Assembly (NCBI GenBank): GCA_027318915.1
Contig: DAHVOH010000102.1
Location: 1 to 8,829, forward strand
Length of the DNA: 8,829 bases
Source of the DNA: Clostridiales bacterium
GTDB taxonomy: Bacteria > Bacillota_E > Sulfobacillia > Sulfobacillales > JAIMBI01
Direction: 5' to 3'
In this document: positions 1 through 7,292 of the stretch, piece after piece
Numbering within the stretch: position 1 is the stretch's first letter
How the letters are laid out: every line of letters begins with the position of its first letter
Notes under the pieces: model-generated
Told to the model about the DNA's origin: nothing
The model's database searches: none
The model's input: only the letters and a program-made list of their open reading frames with translations
Made by a program: the position numbers and the translations under genes

Positions 1-1
1 C

Positions 2-580
2 CAAGATATGGTGGTCATCATGAAGTCCGTCAATCGCGGCAAGGGCAAAGCCATCCAAGAGGGTCTCAAATGGGCCACCGGCGACATCATCCTCATCCAA
101 GACGCCGACCTTGAATATGACCCGGCCGACTACGCGCGCTTGGTGGAGCCAATCCGGAGCGGCCAGGCGCAAGTGGTTTATGGGTCGCGATTTCTGCAGC
201 CCTCATATCGGATGCGCCCGTTGAGCCGCGCGGCCAACTGGGCGCTGACACGCCTGACCAATGTCCTCTACGGGGCGACGCTGACCGACATGGAGACGTG
301 CTACAAGGCTTTTCGAGCCGACGTGGTGCGATCCATTCCGCTGCAGGCGCGTCGCTTCGACTTTGAGCCGGAGATCACCGCCAAGATTCTGCGCCAAGGC
401 ATCGTCATCCACGAGGTGCCCATTGCCTATGAGGCCCGAACCAAAGACGAGGGCAAGAAGATTGGATGGCAAGACGGCGTGGGCGCGGCCTGGGCTTTGC
501 TGCGGCATCGCTTCTCCCGCGGCGGGGAGACGGCCGCGGAGGTGGAGGTCTCCTGGCCCCATGGGGAGACGCGAGGTTGA
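2..580 (+). CDS. Family 2 glycosyltransferase, polyprenyl-phosphate sugar transferase type (5'-partial)
   Basis: The gene runs in from the left edge, so the N-terminus (first beta strand and nucleotide-binding start) is missing; the ATG at 8 is internal. Such enzymes transfer a sugar from a nucleotide donor to a polyprenyl (dolichyl- or undecaprenyl-type) phosphate at the inner membrane face. Visible signs are NRGKGKAIQEGL early on, the metal- and donor-binding DAD at bases 101-109 within ILIQDADLEYDP, then VVYGSRF, and the C-terminal block TDMETCYKAFR ... FEPEITAKILRQG ... EVPIAYEART ... EGKKIGWQDG, typical of the DPM1-like GT2 subgroup. No C-terminal membrane segments follow, so it is the soluble or peripheral form. 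It ends with TGA at 578-580, 97 bases before a same-strand GT-C-like membrane protein, which could use its lipid-linked product. The family call is firm; the sugar is not known. Confidence 0.92.
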   Translation, partial: QDMVVIMKSVNRGKGKAIQEGLKWATGDIILIQDADLEYDPADYARLVEPIRSGQAQVVYGSRFLQPSYRMRPLSRAANWALTRLTNVLYGATLTDMETCYKAFRADVVRSIPLQARRFDFEPEITAKILRQGIVIHEVPIAYEARTKDEGKKIGWQDGVGAAWALLRHRFSRGGETAAEVEVSWPHGETRG

Positions 581-663
581 GGGGGGTTGGTCCTGACGCC
601 CGGGCGGCCCACGCCTGGGCGACACCGACCGTCGTCGCCCCTCCAATCTCGGGAGAGACGCGC

Positions 664-668
664 GGGGG
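664..668 (+). promoter_or_regulatory. Weak ribosome binding site (GGGGG) for the GT-C-like gene
   Basis: A G-run sits nine bases before the ATG at 678. It is the only purine-rich candidate there and is weaker than the AGGAGG sites of the minus-strand genes. It supports the 678 start moderately; translation may also depend on cotranscription with the upstream glycosyltransferase. Confidence 0.35.
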
Positions 669-677
669 CGACGCGGC

Positions 678-2192
678 ATGCCCGCGCCCAATCCGGCTGG
701 ACTCGTGACGCGTTCACCGTCCCCGTCCAGGTTCGCCCGGGCCTTCGGAGCGGGCGTGGCCGTCGTATGGACATTGCTGCATCTCCGGTATTTCCTGCAT
801 CCGGCGGGACATGTCAACGGCGACGCCGCCGTGGTCTCCCTGCAAGCGTTCGCCATGGCTCGAGGCCATTACCTCCCCATCTTCATGGCCGGCCAGAACT
901 ACATGGGCGTCGCCCCGGTTTGGCTGGGCGCCCTGCTCACCCGTGCTTTCGGTGCCCATCTCGGCCTGCAAATGGTCGCCTGGGCGGTGCCGAGCGCGCT
1001 CGCCTTCGGCGTGATCGCCGCCGCTCTCGCCCGCTACGTCCACTGGGGCGCCGCGGTCCTCTGGGTCGCGCTGCTCTGCGTGCTGCCCGGCCAGCTGCTC
1101 ACCGATTCAATATTCCCAGCCGGCCATGTCATGGGGATCTTGGGAGCCGCGCTCGTCTTGGCGTGGCTTTTGCGCTGGATGACGGAACCCGCTTCGTGGA
1201 CGATGGTCGACACGTGGTGGGCCGGGCTGTGCGCCGGGTTCTTCTGGTACGCGGACGAATTGGTGCTGCCAAGTCTCGCGGTGGGCGCGGTGGTGCTCGG
1301 CACCCGGCTGTGGAAGGCTCGCCGGCGTTCCCTTCCGGGTCACGCCGCGCTGCTGGCCGCCGGCTTTCTGGTCGGCTATGCGCCGGCCCTGTGGTATGTG
1401 GCCCAGGGCCACCGGCTGACCCTCCATCGTGGTCACGCCACGCTGGCCCAGATGGTCACGCACGCCCATCTCCTGGTCGACAGTCTGGCCTGGGGCTTTT
1501 GGGACACCTACACCGCGTCGCCGGAGCTGAAGGCGTTCACCCTGCTGGCCTCCTTGAGCATTCTGGTGCTCTTCGGACTCTATGCCCGCCTGGGGGCTAA
1601 ACGGTGGCAGCGATGGACGCTGCCCGCCATCGTGGCCATGAACGCCGTCGTGTATGTCGCCAGCTCCGCGCCCCTCGACATCTACAGCGTCCGCTATCTG
1701 TATCCCGGGATTTACACGCTCCTGGCCATGCTGGCCATTCTGCTGGCCCAGCTTGCGCGCCGGATGCGGGGACTTTCGGTGTTGCCCGTCATCATGGCGT
1801 CGACGATGATTCTCCTAGGCGCCGGCATCATCCCCGCCTCCACGGTCATTTCCCCGGTCGCATACCACCAGCAGGAGCGCTTGGCGTCCTGGCTGGTTGA
1901 GCACCATCTTCGGGACGGGTGGGGTGACTATTGGACGGTCTATCTAATGGACGCCATGGCCTGGCCCCATCTGGACCTGGCGGCGAGCACGAACCTGGCT
2001 GTACCGGTGGTGGTGGCCCGCGCCCTGGCCGCGTGCCGCCGTGGAAAGCCCTGCGTGGTCGTCAACAGCGGGCCGGCCCGGCCAGGCACGCCGGTCCCTT
2101 ACTGGCCTCCGGCCGCCGGGGGCACGCTCGTCTATGGCCGCCAGGTCAAGCACATGGGCGCCTACGTGGTGTACCGAGCCGCCGACTGGTGA
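678..2192 (+). CDS. Multi-pass membrane glycosyltransferase-like protein (GT-C fold, ArnT/GT39-like)
   Basis: A 504-residue integral membrane protein with about ten hydrophobic segments, roughly at residues 22-38, 96-117, 124-142, 150-167, 180-208, 222-241, 284-302, 313-330, 341-360 and 368-386, then a soluble C-terminal part (about 395-504). The loop after the first segment reads NGDAAVVSLQAFAMARGHYL and then FMAGQNYMG. This matches the first extracytoplasmic loop of ArnT/PMT-type GT-C enzymes, where an acidic residue (here D49) is the expected catalytic base, and many bacterial relatives carry a similar PIFxxGQxYMG stretch. RYLYPGIY at 339-346 is another common feature of the group. Such proteins move a sugar from a polyprenyl-phosphate carrier to a lipid, glycan or protein outside the membrane. 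The upstream GT2 gene on the same strand is a sensible donor maker. Substrate is unknown, and activity is inferred from fold only. Confidence 0.75.
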   Translation: MPAPNPAGLVTRSPSPSRFARAFGAGVAVVWTLLHLRYFLHPAGHVNGDAAVVSLQAFAMARGHYLPIFMAGQNYMGVAPVWLGALLTRAFGAHLGLQMVAWAVPSALAFGVIAAALARYVHWGAAVLWVALLCVLPGQLLTDSIFPAGHVMGILGAALVLAWLLRWMTEPASWTMVDTWWAGLCAGFFWYADELVLPSLAVGAVVLGTRLWKARRRSLPGHAALLAAGFLVGYAPALWYVAQGHRLTLHRGHATLAQMVTHAHLLVDSLAWGFWDTYTASPELKAFTLLASLSILVLFGLYARLGAKRWQRWTLPAIVAMNAVVYVASSAPLDIYSVRYLYPGIYTLLAMLAILLAQLARRMRGLSVLPVIMASTMILLGAGIIPASTVISPVAYHQQERLASWLVEHHLRDGWGDYWTVYLMDAMAWPHLDLAASTNLAVPVVVARALAACRRGKPCVVVNSGPARPGTPVPYWPPAAGGTLVYGRQVKHMGAYVVYRAADW

Positions 2193-2232
2193 CAGTAGCC
2201 GCCTCCATGAGCCCGGGAGCCAGCGTTGACAC

Positions 2233-2250
2233 TCCGGCCAAGAGGCCGGA
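2233..2250 (+). terminator. Perfect 7-bp hairpin 41 bases after the GT-C-like gene
   Basis: TCCGGCC (2233-2239), loop AAGA, GGCCGGA (2244-2250) form a perfect GC-rich stem. No U-tract follows, so it is not a classic intrinsic terminator. Its position just behind the last plus-strand gene makes a U-less terminator or a 3'-end-stabilising hairpin the best reading. Confidence 0.45.
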
Positions 2251-2781
2251 ACCCGGTCGAGCCCTGTATGCAGGCAACGGGGCGCATGGCGGAGCCGACC
2301 GGAATATGTCGAACGGTTTCGCCCCATCGTTCCCCGTCCCACGCGCGGGAGCTCCACGAACCCGCGGATTTTCCGAACAACCCGGGCTGTTGCGCCCCGA
2401 TGCCGATGCGACCTTGAGTCGGGTGTCCGAAGAGGGCCGGGGCGGGAGCACGCGGTGCCGCGGCCCCGGTGCCGGACCTGGCTCTCCCCGCACGGGTTGC
2501 GGGTCGGCGCTGAGCTCGCTCTCCATCTGTGGCCGAGGGCGCGGATGCATCGATGCGCACGGTGTCCCGCTGGACCATGATGAAGCGGCCGTGCCGACAC
2601 TGTGCTTGGCGCGACGGCGGCTGGCGGAGGGTCAGCCCACGCTCTGCCGGAGGCGGGCGGCAAACAGCAGACATTCCGGACGTGCGGGCGGTCGGATGGT
2701 CTCGGACTGGCCGATCACGGCCCCGGCGACCGCATCGACGTCCCTCGCCAGTCACGGCGCCGTGCCGGCCGTGCGTGGCCT

Positions 2782-2797
2782 CGACCATGCATGGTCG
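2782..2797. repeat. 16-bp perfect palindrome
   Basis: CGACCATGCATGGTCG is identical to its reverse complement. Such a site suits a dimeric DNA-binding protein, but no gene start lies nearby, so its role is unknown. Confidence 0.5.
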
Positions 2798-2876
2798 GAG
2801 CGGTGCCCGCATACGTGAAAGACTGCGGGGCGGGTCCGTGCGGTACCGAGCCGTCCGCGTTTGCTAGCCCAAGCGC

Positions 2877-2903
2877 CGCCCCGCTGACGCCGATGCCGGG
2901 GCG
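2877..2903. repeat. GC-only inverted repeat
   Basis: CGCCCCG (2877-2883) and CGGGGCG (2897-2903) can pair across a 13-base loop, and pairing extends one base outward. It may be a structured RNA element, or chance in GC-rich DNA. Confidence 0.3.
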
Positions 2904-3202
2904 GGCGGCCTTAGCCGTTCGTCGGTTGGCACGAGCGGACGCGCGAGACGGGCCCGCTAGACCGGGGTCGCCGCCGGCGGGACGGCAAACGATCCCCGAC
3001 GGTCGTAAAGAGTCCATCCCCGCTGTTTCGGACAAATGTCGGCGCTCCTGCGGATCCAGGACGGACCGGTCCCGCCGCGGCTCGTCCCGATAGTCTGTGG
3101 CACCGGGAACGTCTCGACCCACGTCCGGACGGCACGGATCCAACGATGGACGAGGGGTGTAGCCACGGCTCCCGGCAGGCCGAGACACCCGGGCGGCCAG
3201 GA

Positions 3203-3222
3203 GGCTGGTGCGACCACCAGCC
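3203..3222. repeat. 8-bp perfect stem-loop downstream of the hydrolase gene
   Basis: GGCTGGTG (3203-3210), loop CGAC, CACCAGCC (3215-3222). It lies about 195 bases past the hydrolase stop, so it could end a long minus-strand transcript. There is no U-tract on either strand. Confidence 0.4.
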
Positions 3223-3417
3223 GCATGTTCTGGTCATCGACGAGCGCGCATGCCTGCCGCCTTCCCAGAGACGTAGCTCCTTGGCCGCCCGGTTCTGCGC
3301 CCCCGTCCGTCCGGTGATACGGGCTGAGCAGCGTCCGGTCCCTCCCAAGCGCCTCACCCGCCACGGCGGCAATCGACGAGAGGGACAACAGCCGGCCCGA
3401 TCCGGGTGCTTCCCGCC

Positions 3418-4068
3418 CTATCCGGCGAGCGTTCGGTGCAGAAACGTCAAGGTCCGCTCCCACGCGAGCTCGGCGGCATCCCGACGGTAATGGGAATGGG
3501 ACGGCTCGACGAACCAATGGGAGGTGCCGGGATAGCGGTAATGCTCCGTCGTGGCGCCCGATTCCCGGAGGGCTTCGAAAAGCGCCTCGCCTCCATCGGG
3601 CTCGTAGGGGTCCTCGTCCGCAAAGTGGCCCAACACCGGAATGGCGACCCGAGCGCCCTCTTCGAGGGCGCCGGTACCATAGTAGAGCACGAGGGCGTCC
3701 ACCGCACCCTGGGCCGCCAGGATCACGCCGTAGGCGGCGCCGAACGACAATCCCACCGCAGCCGCGCGCTCCACACCCGCGTCCCTCAGATGCGCGAGGG
3801 CGCACTCGGCGTCGGACACCAGCCTGTCCCACCGGGCGTCCGCCTGGCTCACGAGCTGCTCGGCCTCCTCCGGCGTGTCGGCCGTGCGCCCATCAAACAG
3901 GTCCGGTGCCATCACGCGATAGCCCTCCGCCGCGATGCGGTCGGCGAGGTTCATCACGTCTTCCGTGAGTCCCCACCACGGATGCAACAAGAGAACACCC
4001 GGACCACGCGTTCCAACCTCATAGCACCGGAGGGTGCTCCCGTCCTCGCGCGATATGAATACGTCCAC
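3418..4068 (-). CDS. Dienelactone hydrolase family alpha/beta hydrolase
   Basis: A 216-residue cytoplasmic alpha/beta hydrolase of the DLH family, which hydrolyses cyclic esters or other small esters. The nucleophile elbow is GLSFG with Ser108, then the acid in HFADEDPYEPD (probably Asp153) and His184 in GTSHWF. Classic dienelactone hydrolases have a Cys nucleophile and a Glu in the loop after the first core strand; here they are Ser and HPWWGL. This is therefore probably an esterase-like member and not a true dienelactone hydrolase. VMAPDLFDGR is a typical family block. I chose GTG at 4068 because an AGGGAGG site lies five bases before it. An upstream in-frame GTG at 4125 adds 19 residues but has no ribosome site. 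The gene ends in TAG, so TAG works as a stop in this genome. No close neighbour suggests a pathway. Confidence 0.88.
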   Translation of the reverse strand: MDVFISREDGSTLRCYEVGTRGPGVLLLHPWWGLTEDVMNLADRIAAEGYRVMAPDLFDGRTADTPEEAEQLVSQADARWDRLVSDAECALAHLRDAGVERAAAVGLSFGAAYGVILAAQGAVDALVLYYGTGALEEGARVAIPVLGHFADEDPYEPDGGEALFEALRESGATTEHYRYPGTSHWFVEPSHSHYRRDAAELAWERTLTFLHRTLAG

Positions 4069-4072
4069 GTAA

Positions 4073-4080
4073 CCCTCCCT
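4073..4080 (-). promoter_or_regulatory. Ribosome binding site that fixes the hydrolase start
   Basis: On the minus strand AGGGAGGG is followed by TTAC and then GTG at 4068. This is the only strong Shine-Dalgarno match near the beginning of the gene. It argues for the shorter product over a start at 4125. Confidence 0.7.
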
Positions 4081-4125
4081 CGTTCCCCTGTTCGCGTTCG
4101 ACGGCGCGGCCTCCTGCGCCGACAC

Positions 4126-5046
4126 GAAAACCCGGGGGACCGCTCAGCGGACAGGCCCCGACATGGCTGGCGATGCGGTGCAATCGGGCGCTGGTTCCGG
4201 GTGGCGGACGCCCTCCAACTGCTTGTGGTTCGCTCCGCCCGTCAACGACGCCGCCCTCAAGACCGGGTCTTGCGTCGGCCAAACACCCGCCCGCCACGTC
4301 TCTCGTGACAAGAAGAGCCGCATCTCGGCGTCGCCACCAGCACCCGGCACCGGCCGTCAGCCCGATCGTCCCGGGACCCGTGCACCTCTCCTCGCCGGGG
4401 TCCCTCATCCCCGCCTCGCCTTGAGATCCACGCCGGGCAGCGAGGTCGGGCATATCCAGCCGCGCAGCGGGCACCGGATCCCACCGCTGAAGGTTCCTTC
4501 ACCCGGGTGAGGCAGAGCTCCCGTCGCCGATTGGGCATCTGGCCCCCACCCACCGCCTCCTGTGGTTTCGGAACCGTGGACAAGCCCACTGTCTTCGTGT
4601 CCGGCGCTGTTGGTTGGTTCATCCGGCTTCTGCCCGCGGCGGGGCCATTCGGCACGCCACCGTGGTCACCGGGGTGCTCCGGGATATGCCAAGACTTCTT
4701 CGCCGCCCCCAGCGATGGTGCTCTGCCGGTCCGTGTGGGGCCTCCGGCAATTTGGACGGGTGGAACGGCGCCCACCCTGCCCTCACCTCGTTTGGACCGC
4801 CGGGGCTCAATCCGTGGCGGGTCCGAGCCCCCCGCCCGGGCCACCACGCCCTCCGCTCGCAATGGCCGGAGCGAGCGTCAACCGCGTCCGCATGGCGGCT
4901 CATCTCCCGCGCGGACATCGGCGACCGTCCAACGCCAGCGTCCGGTGACAGACGGTGGCGGCGCGGCCGTGCCTTCTTGCGACCGACCGCACGGAGACCA
5001 GGGGCGCATGGTAGACCGACGCAAGATCCGGGGTGGGACGGCTCAA
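4126..5046. other. Long stretch without a supportable gene
   Basis: About 0.9 kb lies upstream of the hydrolase gene and beyond the 3' end of the oxidoreductase gene. Several frames stay open for 80-210 codons, but their translations are Arg/Pro/Gly/Ser-rich, overlap on both strands and show no domain or start signal. It must contain the hydrolase promoter, though no clear -35/-10 pair is visible. A stacked pair of short palindromes lies at 4489-4510. No RNA gene or riboswitch motif was recognised. Confidence 0.6.
4489..4510. repeat. Two overlapping short palindromes
   Basis: GAAGG-TT-CCTTC (4489-4500) overlaps the perfect 12-bp palindrome TCACCCGGGTGA (4499-4510). The two could form alternative structures or a protein site. 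No gene start is close. Confidence 0.35.
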
Positions 5047-5060
5047 CGCGTGCCCACGCG
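5047..5060 (-). terminator. Short hairpin just after the oxidoreductase stop
   Basis: CGCGT (5047-5051), a four-base loop and ACGCG (5056-5060) lie 10 bases past the minus-strand stop. The stem is only 5 bp with no U-tract, so a terminator role is weakly supported. Confidence 0.25.
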
Positions 5061-5070
5061 GCCGGTGCGC

Positions 5071-6315
5071 TCAATGAAACCGCCCGGGGTCAAACGCGCC
5101 CGCCAGGGGCGGCCGTGGTCGGTCCAACAGCACGTCCCGCAATAGCGCGCCCGTGGCCGGAGCCATGAACACACCGTCCGATCCGTGCCCGCTCGCCACG
5201 AACAAGTTGTCGTACTGCGGCGTCCGTCCAATGATGGGCAAGCCGTCCGGCGTCATCGGCCGCATCCCGACCCACACCTCCGTGCTGCGCCCGACTGGCG
5301 CCGCTCGAAAGTATTGCCGAGCCGCCCGGCGGATGCCGTCCACACGGCGCGCGTCGAGGCGTGTGTTGAATCCCGAAAACTCCATCGTGCCGCCAACCCG
5401 GAGCGCCCCGGCGTAGGGACTCACGGCGACCTTGGAGTCTCCGAGATACAGCGCATGGCGGACGATGAGATTCGGCTCGCGGAACGTCAGGCTGTAGCCC
5501 TTGCCCGCAACGATAGGCAATTTGAGGCCGATGGAACGGGCCAGAGGGCCGGTCCACGCCCCCGCCGCCAACACGTATGCGTCCGCGCGCAAGCGTTCCG
5601 GGCCGACGCGGAACGCCTGGACACGCCCCCGTGCCGTCTCGATGGCGTCGACGGCGGTGTCGGAGCGGACGTCGACCCCGGCGGCGCGAAGGCGCTCCAC
5701 GAGACCCCGAATCAGGGTGTCGGCCCGAACGTGCCGTTCCGCCGGCAGGCGGATGCCCCCCACCACCTTGGGTGAGAGGTCCGGCTCCAGCGTGAGCAGC
5801 GCCTCCTTGGGCAATGGCTCCGGGGCGGGAAATCCGAAGTCGACGAGAGGGCTTAGTGTCATGAGTTTCTTCTGCCAGGCGTCGGCATCCAAGAACGCAT
5901 ACACCAGTCCCTCCCGATGCATTTCGAAGACCACGCCGGCAGAAGCCCACTCGTCATACAACGCCAAAGTGTGCCGGCTGAGCCAGAGGTTGGCCTCCAG
6001 GCCCGCCGCATACCGAGCCGGCGACGAGGCTCGCCAAAAATTCAGCAGCCAGGGCGCCATGTGAAGCCCTTCGGCCGGTTTGATGTAGAGCGGACCGCTG
6101 CCGTCGAGCATACCGGCGAGCGAGCTGTGCACGATGCCGGGGCTGGGCAGGGGCTCCGACAAAGACGGACAGACCCACCCCATGTTGCCGTAAGAGCAGC
6201 CACTCCCGGGTTGCCCTTGATCCACCACCGTGACCTGAAGACCCTCTGCCTACAGAAAGTAGGCCGCCGCCAGCCCGATCACGCCCGCCCCGGCAACGAG
6301 GACTGTCTGCCCCAC
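5071..6315 (-). pseudogene. DadA-like FAD-dependent D-amino-acid dehydrogenase/oxidase, interrupted by TAG at codon 22
   Basis: The gene reads at full family length (414 positions) from GTG 6315, seven bases after an AGGAGG site. The N-terminus has the FAD-binding GAGVIG at residues 9-14, then a TAG at 6250-6252, and then continues in the same frame with AEGLQVTVVDQG, where Asp32 would hold the FAD ribose. The remainder matches the DAO/DadA family: SYGNMGWVCPS, PLYIKP, the central VLAAGAW, LRVGGTMEFSGFNTRLD, MRPMTPDGLPIIGR (about 350-364) and GHGSDG (about 375). Family members oxidise D-amino or related amino acids to keto acids, passing electrons to the respiratory chain or oxygen. The next in-frame start, GTG 6228, would lose the nucleotide-binding strand and give an inactive protein. 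The interruption may be a real nonsense mutation, a sequencing error or readthrough; the intact remainder suggests it is recent. Confidence 0.85.
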
Positions 6316-6322
6316 GTCCGCT

Positions 6323-6328
6323 CCTCCT
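6323..6328 (-). promoter_or_regulatory. Strong ribosome binding site of the interrupted oxidoreductase gene
   Basis: AGGAGG on the minus strand, seven bases before GTG 6315. It proves that translation was meant to begin ahead of the TAG codon and not at the downstream GTG 6228. A loose -10-like TAGTAT lies about ten bases further upstream, without a convincing -35. Confidence 0.75.
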
Positions 6329-6606
6329 GAGGTCCCATACTACCATCGTTGAGGAGGTTCGCCACCGGCGGCCGCAGTCCTGGAACGCCGGCACCCTGCT
6401 CACGTCCGCGGCCATTGCCGCCCAAGACGGACTCGGGGGAGCACACGGTTTGCCACAGCGGCAAAAGCGTCGTGAGCCAAGCCAGATAGCCGCTGTTTCA
6501 CCCGATCACCGGTCCGAGCGACGCGGTGAAACGGCCTCTTTGAGGGAGCCGCGCGTGGTGGCCGTCGGGACAAGCGCGGGCGCCCTCGGTCGGTGCGCCC
6601 GGGCAT
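6329..6606. other. Gene-free gap upstream of the oxidoreductase gene
   Basis: No frame here is convincing on either strand. It holds the presumed oxidoreductase promoter and a long-armed imperfect inverted repeat (6492-6535). Confidence 0.5.
6492..6535. repeat. Imperfect 11-bp inverted repeat
   Basis: GCTGTTTCACC (6492-6502) pairs with GGTGAAACGGC (6525-6535), with ten Watson-Crick pairs and one G-T. A shorter CACCG/CGGTG pairing is possible as an alternative. It lies past the end of the metallopeptidase remnant on the minus strand and could be a terminator-like structure or an old element end. Confidence 0.4.
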
Positions 6607-6767
6607 TCAGCGGCGCCCGTCGGCCGTGATCCGGAGCGTCGCGTGCACCCCAATGGCGCCGGCAACGATGGAGCCTACGCCCTCCCGTGTTGCGCCGCCC
6701 GCACGCGTTCAGCCACTTCGGTACGTAGGCCAAGCCACCACGTACGCGACCCGGTGAGATCAGTCCC
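6607..6767 (-). pseudogene. Possible decayed 3' extension of the metallopeptidase-like gene
   Basis: Reading on through the TGA at 6768-6770 gives a coding-like run, GSRTWWLGLRTEVAERVRAA, ending at a TAG near 6684. Shifting one frame then gives VGSIVAGAIGVHATLRITAD up to a TGA at 6607-6609. Both runs look more like protein than the neighbouring gap. They could be the rest of a longer gene broken by one nonsense codon and one indel, or chance open frames. No family is recognised. Confidence 0.25.
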
Positions 6768-7223
6768 TCAGGGACGCTCCCTATCAGCCGCTTCGGCCAG
6801 GACGAGAGTATCGTCGAGGGTGCGCAGGGGCACGCCCCATACAGCCTCGACCCAGGCGCGCCACGGTCGAGGGACGGCGTCTGACCCCGCACCCCACGCC
6901 ACGGCCAGTGCGCCGGCCGGCGTCCAGCCCCGCTGCAGACCATGGCCGACCTCATTCGCGGTCACCCAGGCCCGAAGAGGTTCGCACGTCCAGCCGGCCT
7001 CCGCCAGAGCTGACTCGACCCGCCGGTCTTCCAGCACGTTTAGGATGTCACGAGCCCTTGCCGGCCAGGATTGAACGACCCGGGCATGGTCGTCCGTCCA
7101 CGCGGGCCACGTCCAGCGGATATGGCCGCACTCGTGGACTAAAGCGGCAACCGCCCGAGCCGTCGGCCAACGCCGCAGCCGGGGGTTGACCGCGACCGCG
7201 TCCGGTGCGACGGCACGAGCCAC
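6768..7223 (-). CDS. HExxH metallopeptidase-like protein (probably part of a broken gene)
   Basis: From GTG 7223 this encodes 151 residues with a clear zinc site: HECGH (His30, Glu31, His34) in AALVHECGHIRWTW, and NVLEDRRVE at 62-70, where Glu65 could be the third ligand. The pairing of HExxGH with a downstream LEDxRxE helix recalls the metallopeptidase-like domains found with VWA proteins (CobT/NorD-related). No VWA domain follows here. Codon bias is strongly coding. GTG 7223 is a poor start: it has no ribosome site, and coding-like sequence (NWEQICQGVTGLSISVFRSR) continues upstream in the same frame to a TAA at 7341-7343 without any start codon. The true N-terminus is therefore probably the membrane-segment frame just upstream, separated by a one-base indel. 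Substrate unknown; the zinc-site call is good, the family call tentative. Confidence 0.65.
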   Translation of the reverse strand: MARAVAPDAVAVNPRLRRWPTARAVAALVHECGHIRWTWPAWTDDHARVVQSWPARARDILNVLEDRRVESALAEAGWTCEPLRAWVTANEVGHGLQRGWTPAGALAVAWGAGSDAVPRPWRAWVEAVWGVPLRTLDDTLVLAEAADRERP

Positions 7224-7292
7224 GGAGACGTCCCGGCTTCGAAATACGCTGATGGAGAGTCCCGTGACGCCTTGGCATATCTGCTCCCAATT

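Larger units (their letters stand above)
2251..3417. other. Long stretch without a supportable gene
   Basis: About 1.2 kb lies between the GT-C-like gene and the hydrolase gene, which converge on it. Open frames occur on both strands, but none has a recognisable domain, a good ribosome site or coding-like codon bias. In the most protein-like frame (minus strand, about 2957-3230), hand-counted GC at codon positions 1/2/3 is about 63/65/70%, almost flat, whereas real genes here show a clear dip at position 2. The stretch holds a 16-bp perfect palindrome (2782-2797), a 7-bp GC stem (2877-2903) and an 8-bp hairpin (3203-3222). It could be relics of decayed genes too far gone to read. Confidence 0.6.

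Noticed and set aside
1931..2818. Plus-strand 295-codon open frame running past the GT-C-like gene
   Set aside because: It begins as a shadow of the membrane protein gene and continues without any recognisable motif or start signal.
2957..3832. Minus-strand 291-codon open frame overlapping the hydrolase in another frame
   Set aside because: Half of it is a shadow of the hydrolase gene. The part beyond shows nearly equal GC at all three codon positions and no domain.
6250..6252. TAG read as pyrrolysine or another recoded residue
   Set aside because: TAG ends the hydrolase gene normally, no suppressor tRNA or downstream recoding element is visible, and a point mutation is simpler.
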